64,000 bases of DNA from Bactericera cockerelli (GCA_024516035.1 CM044966.1:17229391-17293390), one strand, 5' to 3'. Numbered from the stretch's first letter, positions 53,482-63,832 are shown. Notes: a model not told the origin generated them from the sequence alone. A program made the numbers and translations.

Positions 53482-53660
53482 AGTCACCGTGGCAGAGTGA
53501 GTTAGCGCGCTAGGCATTGCATGCATGGTGACCTGGGTTCGATTCCCAGCGGGACAAGAATTTTTCTGCTCTGTACTTGGATTTTCGGGGTCAACTTATA
53601 CATCGTGAGGAAAAATGAGTAGTTACTTGTGTGAGTAACGACCAGTAGCGGCATTACCAG
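53482..53660 (+). repeat. SINE-B copy
   Basis: AGTCACCGTGGCAGAGTGAG, GCGCTAGGCATTGCATGCAT, B box GGGTTCGATTCCC, CATCGTGAGGAAAAATGAGT, ACGACCAGTAGCGGC. Confidence 0.8.
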
Positions 53661-54367
53661 AGTAAAAAGAAATTAATGTAAGTAATAGAATTCGAAAAGT
53701 ACAGGAGGCTCTTAGTAATGCTGTGCTACCCACAAAAAATGTGAAGAGGCCTTGTGCTTCACCACAAACGAAATCATACATACAACATAAATTCCATCTA
53801 TGGATCCCCTCACACAGACCAACTCGAAAAAGAAGGGATTGAATAGTACCTATAACATCCCGCTGATTAATAGAATACCGATCCATGATTACAAGAATGT
53901 TGTGAATGGCACAATGGCATGATGAATGGAAAAAATTAACTGAAAACAAATTGCGAGAAATAAAGCCTGAGAACAATCCTTGGCACCCCCCTTTCTACAT
54001 GAAAAGGATCGAGCAGGTCTCTCTCACACGTCTCCGCATTAGACACACTACCGCACCCATTGTTATCTAATAAAAAAGAACCCTCCCCCTTTCTGCAAAG
54101 TTTGTTCATGTAGATTAACAGTAAAACACATCCTAAGAGATAGTATTAAGTACCAAACGTTAAGAGACCCAGATGATTTAATATCTTGCTCAATTGAAAA
54201 TGAAAGTGCCATTATTATTATTATTATACTACTCTCTATTAGATACAAAAGGACATTATGTACAATTGTACATACAAATAATAATTTTAACAGTGAAAAA
54301 ATGAAGAAAAAAAAACAATATATACAATAAAAATGAAAAAGAATAGAAAATATTTGAAAACATATGT
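53661..54367. other. Spacer, nothing identified
   Basis: A minus-strand 117-codon frame (53623-53976) has no recognisable product and overlaps the SINE. (ATT)n at 54212. Confidence 0.35.
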
Positions 54368-54425
54368 CCTAACTAAAGGGTGGGGTTATTGCCTATGGCA
54401 ATCTCTTCAACCCAACCCTTATGCC
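54368..54425 (-). repeat. Module D fragment
   Basis: The reverse complement has GGTTGGGTTGAAGAGATTGC, CATAGGCAATAACCCCACCC and TTTAGTTAGGA. The hairpin is intact. Confidence 0.6.
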
Positions 54426-54539
54426 ATCTTAACTTTTCTGAATAAAACTAGATTAATAATGTAATTTTTTTTATAGTGTAGAAATATAACATCACTAATG
54501 TTGGCACACTTTAATAAATTTCACAATTTTTTTTTCGAT

Positions 54540-55800
54540 TTATGAACATTTTTTTTTTACCAACTGTGATTGCCGCCCTGGGCGTGTTTAAGGGTGGAAA
54601 TTATCCGCCAAACGGAGCAAGATAGAAAAAAAAACAATAGTCGGAAAATACCTTTAAATTTTTCGTAGAATAAAAATCAAATGTCGATATTAATATATGA
54701 ACATATTTTTCGACAATCTCTTAAAAAAACTGATTACCTATGTTTTTTACTCTATATAAACTTATATCCATCAAGTGACCATGTAATATGACAAAAGAAA
54801 TATAATAAAATAAAATTATAACTAGCACTAAATAAAGATACAGGAATCAGTAGAGAATAAAAAGTCAAGAGAAAAGAAAATGTCTAAACTTAATGCGTAG
54901 GTAGGTGTCTCAATAAAACTCTTCACATAACAGGGAGTTTTGAAAAAAAAAGAAAAAAAAAAAAAATGGGTGAAAATAAAATAATAATATTATGATTTTT
55001 TATCCACTTCTACTTCTTCTTACCGAACCAAAACCCATGACCGAACGAACGAGCCGGTCCACTTTGGTCAGGATTTTTCGGTCCGGTCAAATAAAAAAAA
55101 GTGAATTTCAGTGACCAGGTCAGCTTCGGTTCGCTTCGTTCACATAAAAAAACCGCTTTTAGTGTAAGGACGCAACGACCTGGCGACGCTTCCGGGCGGA
55201 ATATCCGCCGAACGGAGCAAGATAGAAAAAAACCAATAGTCGGAAAATCCCTTTAAATTTTTTGAAGAACAAAAATCAAATGTCGATATTTATATATGAA
55301 CATATTTTCGACCATCTGTGATTGCCGCCCCTGGGCGTCTCCGCCCACCCGGGGGTGGCGTTTTAGGGTGGAAAAGTGTCAGCTCGCAGAGACAAATTCT
55401 TTTGATTCCAAGAATTTTTTTCTTAATTCCGAGCGTAAGGCCGCAACTACCTGGCGACGCTTCCGGGCGGAATATCCGCCGAACGGAGCAAGATAGAAAA
55501 AAACCAATAGTCGGAAAATCCCTTTAATTTTTTTGAAGAACAAAAATCAAATGTCGATATTTATATATGAACATATTTTTCGACCATCTGTGATTGCCGC
55601 CCCTGGGCGTCTCCGCCCACCCGGGGGTGTCGTTTTAGGGTGGAAAAGTGTCAGCTCGCAGAGACAAATTCTTTTGATTCCAAGAATTTTTTTCTTAATT
55701 CTTAGTGTAAGGCCGCAACGACCTGGCGACGCTTCCGGGCGGAATATCCGCCGAATGGAGCAAGATAGAAAAAAACCAATACCTAGTCGGAAATATTATC
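54540..55800 (+). repeat. 272-bp tandem repeat array
   Basis: The block CTTCCGGGCGGAATATCC starts at 55189, 55460 and 55732 (271-272 bp spacing), preceded by a partial copy at 54540-54720. Units carry ATTGCCGCCCCTGGGCGTCT, TTTTGATTCCAAGAATTTTT and GGCGGA-ATA-TCCGCC, a hairpin. The last three copies are nearly identical, suggesting recent tandem duplication. Confidence 0.9.
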
Positions 55801-55934
55801 AACCGAGCGACCCCTAAATTAATACATGTAAATAGACCGACGAGTGAGCTAGAAGATTAGCGTAAAGTTCTTGGACGACATATTTGAAAAAAGCCCCTTC
55901 AAAAATAAATTTAAAGAAAAGAAGATAAAAACAA

Positions 55935-55975
55935 TACTTCCGATTTCTAATATTAGAAATTTCTCGGAAGTAAAA
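55935..55975 (-). repeat. Palindrome tip type 1
   Basis: ACTTCCGATTTCTAATATTA / GAAATTTCTCGGAAGTAA. Tip only. Confidence 0.5.
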
Positions 55976-56239
55976 TAAACAATCATACAAAAATAAAAAA
56001 ATTCGTATTATCCTCTACTCTACGACACTACCACGAAGTCTCTGTAGCTGCACACGAAAAACACCCTTAGCTAGAGAGACCACGAGACACCACCGAAAAA
56101 CAGTGATTTCCACGATGTAAGTAACATTAAAAAAAAAAAAAAAATCTCCAATTTCCTCAGAAACATACCAGTCCAATGTTTTTTAAAGAAAAATAGCATA
56201 AAATTATTAAAATATTAAAGTTATTCATTGAAACAATTA

Positions 56240-56515
56240 CACGGACGTGATTTTGTCCTTGTACTTGTTCGTGTGTATGTGTATGTCCTTCCTATTGTGT
56301 GAAATTCCAGGTGGGTCTCTCTAGCTATATGGCGCACATGCACACAGACACACACACAGACACACACACACACACACAGACAGACGCACGGACCAATGGC
56401 TGAAAACCACTTTTTTGGTATCCTGAGGCTATGATTCGTCCAGAAATGTGAAAAGCTGGGTAGGTCAAATTTTCGACGAATACAATACTTTCCTTATTAT
56501 AGGATAAGGAAAGTA
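56240..56515 (-). mobile_element. Palindrome-tipped repeat (type 2), tip end
   Basis: On the minus strand: TTACTTTCCTTATCCTATAA / TAAGGAAAGTATTGT, TCGTCGAAAATTTGACC, TTTCTGGACGAATCATAGCC, then a (GT)n/GTCT microsatellite (56335-56390) and ATATAGCTAGAGAGACCC. It abuts LINE copy B. Confidence 0.65.
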
Positions 56516-57556
56516 AAAAAAACAAATGCTGACGCCCTCCCGTTCAGCACGAAGAAAATAATTTACTTTTCACTAGTCGAGTCCTTACTAAGATATGGTG
56601 CGCCCCTGTACACGTTTAGTCCTCAGTATGTACTAACACCACTGAACAGAGCACAACAAAGGATACAGAGGTTTCTATTTACTAATAAATTGCCCTTACT
56701 AACACCCGAGCAGCTTTCGAAAATGATCCTCATAAGCAGTAATTTTTTCAATAATAAATATCGACAGCTGACAGAACACGATTATTCACTTAGATCGCAA
56801 CAATTCATTAGAACAAAAGTCAATACCAAACTGTACGGAGATCGACGATTAGAATATTCAATACCTACCCTACTTAATAAATATTGCCAGAATTTCATAA
56901 AAGAGAAAAATGTAAATACAATGAAGAAAAAACTAAGACTAAGTATTATCGCTAATTAATTCATTTATTGTATTACCGTTTTTTACTGCGCCCATTTTTA
57001 AATTCTCAATTTGTTTAGTTAGGGATACCACTAATATTATATATGTTAGTGAATGAAAAGAGGCAAATTTGGAAAAACATATATTTTATTCAACTATAGA
57101 GGAAAAAATAATAATTTTTATTTAAACAATCAATTATGAATAATTATTATTCAACATGTACAATCTCACCTGTTTTTATTTTGTCATATTAGGTAATATT
57201 TTTTTTTTCTTCTATTTTCTCATTTTACCATTTATTTTATAATTGACTTGTTACTGTTTTATTTATTTATTTATTTTTCCTATAATTCACTTATTTTGTC
57301 TATTCATTTATAATATTTTTATTATTTTATTATTTTTTTATATTTTTTTTAATGATCTTTTGTCAAACCATGTTAATCTTATAATCTATTTTATCATATC
57401 TTTTACTTACATTGCTTTTAACATACTATTTTATTTAATTAATAACAAATGAGAGGAGCCCACCTCCACAATAAGGTAGAATTATCTTAGGAGGTGTCAT
57501 TCTATGTAAATTTATATTGTATTAAATAAAGAATAAATCAAAATCAAAATCAAATC
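56516..57556 (+). pseudogene. LINE copy B, reverse-transcriptase C-terminus and 3' UTR
   Basis: Encodes STKKIIYFSLVESLLRYGAP, LNRAQQRIQRFLF, LLTPEQLSKMILISSNFF and LYGDRRLEYSIPTLLNKY, with a stop at 56957-56959. The 3' UTR is AT-rich and ends with a CACCTCC/GGAGGTG pair (57469-57498) and an ATCAAA-rich tail at 57538-57556. It starts at the codon following the break at 39117. A CT tract follows directly. Confidence 0.88.
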
Positions 57557-57561
57557 AAATC

Positions 57562-57740
57562 TCCATCTTTGTCTCTCTCACTCCCTCTTTGTCTCTCTCT
57601 CTCTCTCTTTTCCTCTCTCTCCCTCCCTCCCTCCCTTTGTACTATTAATCTCTCTTTCTCTCTCTCTTTTCCTCTCTCCCACTCTATCTCTCCCTCCCTC
57701 CCTTTCTACTCTTATTCTCTCTCTCTCTCTCTCTCTCTCC

Positions 57741-57788
<48 letters not shown>

Positions 57789-57865
57789 TCTCTGTCTTTA
57801 TCTCTTTCCCTCTCACCTTCTCTCTCTCTTTCTCTAACTCAATCTCTATCTCTCTCTTTCTCGTA
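57562..57865. repeat. CT-rich microsatellite
   Basis: Two ~100-bp blocks (TTTTCCTCTCTC...CTCCCTCCCTCCCTTT) are followed by (CT)n. It abuts the LINE copy B 3' end. Confidence 0.85.
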
Positions 57866-57954
57866 ATATAGGCCTTTTTCCGTATCTCTAATATCTTAAT
57901 GTTGTTGTTCTAGGGAAACTAAAATATTTTTTCTTAATTGCCCATAACTCCGCA

Positions 57955-58105
57955 ACTGGTTGCTACTCACATTAATGCAGCGACCCCTTTTTCCTCTCAA
58001 GATTTCAGTTGTTCGGACATCTATATACAAAGCAAAAAAAATTCTACCCCGCTGAGGATCGAACCCAGATGATCGTGCGTGCAACCCTTGTGCGCTACTC
58101 TATTA
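57955..58105 (-). repeat. SINE-B copy
   Basis: The reverse complement has GGCCTAATAGAGTAGCGCAC, GCACGCACGATCATCTGGG, B box GGGTTCGATCCTC and the decayed body. Confidence 0.65.
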
Positions 58106-58304
58106 GGCCATTACTAAAAAAGAATAATTATTAATAAGAAGAGGGATAGAGAAACAGGGAAGGGAATGTATTTAATTTCATTATACATTTTTTTCATTAA
58201 AATCCCCTTGAAGTACTATATCTGTTGTACTTTTAGGAGGTAGATCGTTTATCTTTTTATATTATATTTTTCTGAATCTTGTATATGTCTATTTGTATGA
58301 ATAT

Positions 58305-58526
58305 TATGAGAGAAAGAGTAACTGAGAGAGAGAGACTTCGAACATGACAAAAATTTCTACATGGCATTTCAGTGAACAATAAAAAGAATTTGAGAGATAA
58401 ATACAACAGCAAATGACACAAAATATACTGAAGAATAGAAAATACCTTAAGAGGTAAAAAAAATGAAAGAGAGGGAGATATGGATTGAATGAAAGAGAGA
58501 GAGAGTGAGTGAAAGAGAGAGAGAAG

Positions 58527-58576
<50 letters not shown>

Positions 58577-59120
58577 GAGAGACAGATAATAACAGGAAAC
58601 AAGAAGAAAGAATTTTTTTCCATTGTAAAAGTTTTCTTCTAATCGCAAAACAAAAAGGTAGAATCAGGAAAGTGAAAAGAGAATAAGAGAGATGAAGCAA
58701 GGAGGAGAGAAGTAAATATAAAATAATAATAAATCAGAAATCCATTGATTCTCTCTCTCTTTCATTTCTTTTCTCTTTCTCTCTCTCTGTTTCATTTCTT
58801 CCCTCTTTCTCTCTCTTTCCCTCTTTCATTTCTTACCTCTTTCTCTCTCTCTCTTCATTTCCTTTCTCTCTCTTTCCCTTTTTCATTTCTTCCCTCTTTC
58901 TTTCTCTCTCTCTTTCATTTCTCCTCTCTCTCACCCATCTCTCTTTTCCTCTCCCTCTCTCTCTTTCATTTCTTCCCTCTCTCTCTCTTTTATTTCTTCT
59001 CTCTCTCCCTCTCTCTCTTTCCCTCTCTCTCTATCTCTCTTTCATTTCTTCACTCTCTCTCTTTCTTTCCCTCTCTCTCTCTCTCCTTCTCTATTTCATT
59101 TCTTACCTCTTTATCTCTCT
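58305..59120. repeat. Paired GA tract (58305-58590) and CT tract (58745-59120)
   Basis: GA-rich sequence and then, after a ~155-bp AT-rich spacer, CT-rich sequence with TTTCATTTCTT-type units. Same head-to-head layout as 4168-5335. Confidence 0.8.
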
Positions 59121-59239
59121 AACTTATTATATTCACTTCTCTGATTTGCACACGTTTGTTTCAGGATTTTTTTCTCTGTATCTCGACACTCCTAGTACCT
59201 TCTTCTCCATCTATTAGTACGGCCGTACCTCATATAAAT

Positions 59240-59300
59240 TTAGGAATGACTCAGCACTTCTACCACTGTCTTTACAAGGAGGCTAATAATTGAAATTATA
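59240..59300 (-). repeat. Mate of the 8.5-kb dispersed repeat
   Basis: GAATGACTCAGCACTTCTAC then CACTGTCTTTACAAGGAGG is the reverse complement of ~8495-8535 with few changes. Confidence 0.6.
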
Positions 59301-59482
59301 AACTTATAGTTCCGTTATAAACCAAGCAATTATAATAGAACCAACCTATTATATACTTTCTTACATACTTATTGAAATCATATACTTTTTATATAGTTAT
59401 TTTAAATAATTATACATAGTAAATTATATAATAATTGAAAAAATTAAAATTAGATTCACTAGAACACCCATGCCTTGGTTAA

Positions 59483-59716
59483 TCTTAATATATAAATGTC
59501 AAAGTCACTGACTGACCACTGACTGATCATCGCTCTACAGCCCAAACCGTAAGTCCTAGGAAGCTGAAATTTGGTATGTAGCTTTGTCTTATAGTCTAGA
59601 TGTGCAATAAGACGGGATTTTTCGAAATTCCCACTACAACACCTGCCATTGGCGAAAAAGGATTTTTTGCTTTCACGGCCATGCCTCGGCCCGCAAAGCG
59701 GGCGACAGCCCGCTAG
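59483..59716 (+). mobile_element. Short non-autonomous Helitron, 234 bp
   Basis: It starts TCTTAATATATAAATGTC after A (59482) and ends with CGGCCCGCAAAGCGGGCGAC, AGCCCGCTAG before T. The 3' hairpin CCCGC-AAA-GCGGG is perfect. The last ~45 bp match the end of the 43.66-kb Helitron, while the 5' ends differ. Confidence 0.85.
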
Positions 59717-59777
59717 TTTTAAATAAAGCCACGTGTTGAAGTACAGACAAATGGTAGTAACATAATATAAAAAATAA

Positions 59778-59820
59778 TATCATATAACATAGAATATTAA
59801 ATATTCTATGTTATATGATA
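59778..59820. other. 43-bp perfect palindrome
   Basis: TATCATATAACATAGAATATT, one A, then the exact reverse complement: 21-bp arms with a 1-base centre. Confidence 0.9.
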
Positions 59821-60041
59821 AATCATAAATTTTATGATGAAGAGATAGGCAATTTTCTAGGCGGTGATTATATTTTATTTTTATGACATTTGCATATTTT
59901 ATACTGTGAACACTGCACAATACTACACAATTACACAAGGATGCAATACATACATGAGTGCATGTATGTTATGTATGTATAAAAAATGTACATTGTACAG
60001 GATGAATAGAAAAAAAGTATACCTATTATAAAAGAAAGACG

Positions 60042-60115
60042 ACCTCCGTGGCTCAGTGGCAAAGAGCATTGTTTACTGACCCCCGAGATTGCGGGTTCGA
60101 ATCCCATCCGGAGTC
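60042..60115 (+). repeat. tRNA-like SINE-F head
   Basis: GACCTCCGTGGCTCAGTGGC, B box GCGGGTTCGAATCCC, 3' CGGAGTC pairs with the start after one bulge. Its body seems to resume at 60495 beyond the inserted SINE. Confidence 0.55.
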
Positions 60116-60158
60116 GAAAATTTTGACTGAGTTTTTCCGTTTCTGGAATGGCATGGAT

Positions 60159-60482
60159 CCGTGGCGTAATGGTTCTGACTACTGCCCTTAGTCCAGAGAT
60201 CTCGAGTTCGATCCCCGGTTGGAGCAGACTTTTCGAAGAAAATTCTGTTCCCTCCAAACACGTGAGGCTGGCATTTCCGGCCCTACCCAGGCTGGGTGAG
60301 GTTAATGTGGGTATCTGGTACGATTCCCAGCGAATGGAAGGTAAAACCCCCGTCCTGACTATCTATCTCAATAAGGACGTTAAAACCAAATAGAATCAAC
60401 TGGTCACAATAGAACTAGTTAGGTCGCAGTGTTAATTGTTAGGGTTTCACTGAAAACCTTGCAACCAGGTCAGATAATAATA
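60159..60482 (+). repeat. SINE-1 with LOA-type LINE tail (SINE-1L), perfect TSD
   Basis: TSD AATGGCATGGAT at 60147-60158 and 60483-60494. Head CCGTGGCGTAATGG, B box GAGTTCGATCCCC, shared domain (CCCAGGCTGGGTGAGGTTAA, GATTCCCAGCGAATGG, AAAACCCCCGTCCTGA), then from 60400 the LINE tail: CTGGTCACAATAGAACTAG, TTAGGTCGCAGTGTTAATTG, GCAACCAGGT, (ATA)n. The tail replaces the GGCGTTAGGAAGG tail of other SINE-1 copies. Confidence 0.93.
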
Positions 60483-60494
60483 AATGGCATGGAT

Positions 60495-60766
60495 GTAAAG
60501 GTAAAGTGCCCTGAAGTAATGCGAAAGCAATCACGGGGCACAATTACCTTTTTTTTCTTCCTTATTCAAAGTATACAGAAAAAATTGGACTAGAAGTTGG
60601 CCATTATTAGTTTTCTATAGTTAATTATTCGATAAAGCAAAAATCTTTATTCAATTTTGAACAATTACATGACAAATTAAAATTTAAAAGAAAGAATCAT
60701 TCAAGTTTTTGTGATTTTTCTGGGAAATTTGTACCTGATTAAGTTTTGGTATTCGTAAGGTAAAAA
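60495..60766. other. Spacer, probable SINE-F remainder
   Basis: AAAGTGCCCTGAAGTAATGC and ATCACGGGGCAC could pair loosely. Nothing else is identified. Confidence 0.35.
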
Positions 60767-60965
60767 GTTGCTGCTCTCTAGTCAAACAAATTTCTCTAGT
60801 TACACCCTGTATTTTTTGTGCGAGTTTATAAAATAAATTGTTACTTAAAAGTTGCTGCCCTACAGTCACATAAATTTCTCTAGCTACACCCTGTATTTTT
60901 TGTGCGAGTTCATGAAATAAATTGCTACTTAAAAGTTGCTGCCCTACAGTCACATAAATTTCTGC
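60767..60965. repeat. 84-bp tandem repeat, ~2.4 copies
   Basis: GTTGCTGC starts at 60767, 60851 and 60935. Each unit contains ACACCCTGTATTTTTTGTG, which resembles a mariner-type terminal repeat. Confidence 0.85.
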
Positions 60966-61201
60966 ACCACATTCATATGTACTTACACTGACCTTTTCAC
61001 TTCAACTGGACTTTTATTTACTCGTTCTGATTTATAGAAGAAAAATGGAAGATCACGATACACTTATACATAATTGTATAATTTAATTTTTAAACTGTAT
61101 TATCATAGTTAATACAGTTTCATAGGTGGTGTATATAACTAAAAAGTTGAAAAACACCACTTTAATATAATAGAATATAGATAGAGATAGAGAGATAGAG
61201 A

Positions 61202-61336
61202 TCATAGTTAATCACTTTCGTGATATCACAATGACTCAAAACTCGCTTTTCTAAATTTTCGCTGAAACCAGGACTTGAACCACCGACCTCCAGGTTACAA
61301 GTCCGCCGCCTTATCCATCAAGCTACTGAGGTCGGC
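61202..61336 (-). repeat. SINE-A copy
   Basis: The reverse complement has GACCTCAGTAGCTTGATGGA, CTTGTAACCTGGAGGTCGG, B box GGTTCAAGTCCTGG and a body ending GTGATTAACTATG. The anticodon position reads TGT. Confidence 0.8.
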
Positions 61337-61938
61337 TGTATACATAATAGTATACATATTATATCTGACTGATATATAAAGAGTGTGTAAAGGTAGCTAA
61401 TTCCCTCGGATACTTCTTTTTCAAGGGTGTGAGAGGATAAACAATGGTAATAAAAGTCCTGAATTCTAGAACCGAAGGAAACGGAGTTAGGGGGGGGAGG
61501 GGATGAAGCGGGGGTGACGCGGGTCAAAGGATTTGAAAAGAGGTCTAATTTTTACATTTTTAAATACATAATATATAAACACTTTCTCTGCCCTGAATGC
61601 TGTTTCTGGTCGTCTAAAAGGTTCCAATTTGTTATATCAGAAATTTTTCAAAAGTAATAGAAAATATTAAATTTCTAATCGTTTCTTTAATTCTTTTTAT
61701 GACGGGTCATTTATAAGTATATGTCAAGACCATTTGCCAAATAAAATAAAAAAATAATAAAACAGAATGGTAGCGAAGGTGTCTCTGTATTTGAAAATAT
61801 AAAACTTCTAACTTTGGAAAAGAAAAATAAATATTTCACGACCACTCTAATATGCGAGACCTCTTCGAGCTAAAAATAAACTTGCTAACTTTCTTACGTC
61901 GCAGTCAGAAGAAAACCCGATGATAAAACTTTAGCAGT
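61337..61938. other. Spacer, nothing identified
   Basis: Contains a G-rich run, GGGGGGGAGGGGATG (61490). No gene. Confidence 0.4.
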
Positions 61939-61975
61939 AGGTTGGGTGGAAGAGATTGTCAAAGGCAAGAATCTG
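61939..61975 (+). repeat. Module D fragment
   Basis: GTTGGGTGGAAGAGATTGTC AAAGGCAAGAATC. The element is cut right after the hairpin. Confidence 0.5.
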
Positions 61976-62174
61976 GTGGGAATTTGAACCAATCACAGCG
62001 CATTTATATCAGCTTTTAAGTGACAGATGCTTAGATTAACAAATCCTAGATATTTAATCATGTTTCATAATTCGGCCGTGAATAAGACGATAGCTACGGC
62101 GCGAAGGAACCACTACATCAGTTGTGTTGAAGCGCCTAACAGAGGAAAGAAAAAAAACCCCATACCTAGGATTA

Positions 62175-62390
62175 TACAGTAATAGAGAAAGAAGAATAAG
62201 ATGAAAAATACAAAGGTAGGCACAATTTTGTATTTTTAAGTTTTATGATGCCAATTAAAATATTACACACTATTACTTCTTTCTTTATCACACAGTAATA
62301 AAGAAAGAAGAAAAAGATGAACCATACAAAGTTAGGCACAATTTTGTATTTTTGAGTTTCATGATGCCAATTAAAATTATTATTTTGCGA
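62175..62390. repeat. ~117-bp tandem duplication
   Basis: AGAATAAGATGAAAAATACAAAG... and AGAAAAAGATGAACCATACA, each followed by GGCACAATTTTGTATTTTT and ATGATGCCAATTAAAAT. Confidence 0.85.
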
Positions 62391-62709
62391 TATTTGCAAC
62401 AAAAAAAAAACAATTCCAAACAAGCCCAGTTTAAAAAAAAACCCCCCGTTCCACATCGCATGAAGTAAGAGGCAATTATTATTTTTATTCATCAATAAAA
62501 TTATTATAATAGGTAGGTGGTCTAACTCAGTAAATATATATGTAAAAAAAATATTTTTTAGGCAATAGATTCCAAAAAGCGATATTGATTAATATTTCCA
62601 CGGATAAAAAAAATATCAGTACAAATCGGTTAAAGATTGCTAGACAAGAATTTATCACCCTGATTAACTGATCAATGTGATTTATAAATGCACAATTCAA
62701 CTATGTATT
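62391..62709. other. Spacer, nothing identified
   Basis: AT-rich, with short A- and C-runs near 62400-62450. Confidence 0.4.
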
Positions 62710-62945
62710 TCTATTTACTACTGTGATTTTTCAGTGGATGCACCAATTGCACCATTAACACTTAACGGAAAACATTGCACATTGCATAGTTAAATATATA
62801 TCCGGCGCGCTTTAAAATGGAATTAAACAAAATCACTACTGTGATTTTTCAGTGGATGCACCAACTGCACCTTTAACACTCAATGTAAAACATTGCACAT
62901 TGCATAATTAAATACATACGCGGCGGGCATTAAAATGGAATTTCA
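62710..62945. repeat. ~121-bp tandem duplication
   Basis: ACTGTGATTTTTCAGTGGAT, GCACCAATTGCACC, AAACATTGCACATTGCATA and GGCGCGC/GGCGGGC repeat once at ~120 bp. A third, diverged piece is at 19492. Confidence 0.85.
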
Positions 62946-63024
62946 CAAAATCTACCAGGACCTTCTTTCCTTGGTGGAACTGGAGAGGACTCAGTCGAGT
63001 GCGAATGAAATGATTCTATTTGCA

Positions 63025-63640
63025 GGAGAAAGAAGAAATAGAAAAGTTAGAAAGTAGAGAGGAGGAGGATAAGGTGGGAGGGAACGAGAGTTGGATGTAG
63101 AGGGATAGAAAGAGGAGAGGGAGAGAGGGAGAAGAGGAGAGGAGAAGAGATTAAGAGAGCTAGAGGTAGGGAGAGAGAGTGGAGAGGGAGGGAGATTGAG
63201 AGAGTTAGAGGTAGGGAGATAGAGAGTGGAGAGGAAAGGAGTTAGAAAGAGGAGAGGGAGGGAGAGAGTTGGAGGTAGGGAGATAGAGAGAGGAAAGGGA
63301 GGGAGAGAGATAAGAGGAAGGCAGATTGAGAAAGTTAGAGGTAGGGAGAGAGAGAGTGGAGAGGGAGGGAGATAGAGAGAAAAGAGGTAGGGAGATTGAG
63401 AGAGAAGAGGGAGGGAGGAACACAGAGAGAGAGGAGAGGGAGGGAAAGAGGAAGAGAAAGAGGTGGAGGTAATTTTCCGCGCGATTTACTATTAGCTTGG
63501 TTTGGAGTTGCAGATGTAAATATTTTATAGAGTTAAAAGAAGAAGTAGAAGAAGAAGATGTAGAAGATGAAGAAGAAGAAAAAGAGGAGGAACAAAAAGA
63601 AGATGAGAAAGATACGGAGAAAAAGAAGTGTCTTGCCCCT
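63025..63640. repeat. Purine-rich tract with GGTAGGGAGA units
   Basis: GAGTTAGAGGTAGGGAGA recurs about six times between 63158 and 63400. GAAGAAGA-type repeats follow at 63535-63635. Confidence 0.75.
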
Positions 63641-63734
63641 ATTTTCTCTTTCACCTGTTCATTAGTAAGACAGTGTTGACGGCACATTGAGTGTATCAGT
63701 TGAATCAGTTCTCGTTCTGTCACTGAAGTTTAGT

Positions 63735-63832
63735 GCTATCACAACTACTCAAACTCGCTTTACTAAATCTACGCTGAAACCGGGACTTGAACCACCGACC
63801 ACCTGGTTAAAAGTCTGCTAGTGAGGTCGGTT
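63735..63832 (-). repeat. SINE-A copy
   Basis: The reverse complement has GTTCAAGTCCCGGTTTCAGC, GTAGATTTAGTAAAGCGAG, TTTGAGTAGTTGTGATA. The head has a deletion. Confidence 0.75.

Noticed and set aside
53482..53560. Possible tRNA gene (also 7828, 49357, 60042)
   Set aside because: A and B boxes are present, but each is followed by the same SINE-B or other SINE body and acceptor stems are imperfect.
53623..53976. 117-codon minus-strand frame as a gene
   Set aside because: No recognisable motif, overlaps the SINE-B body, and composition is that of the surrounding spacer.
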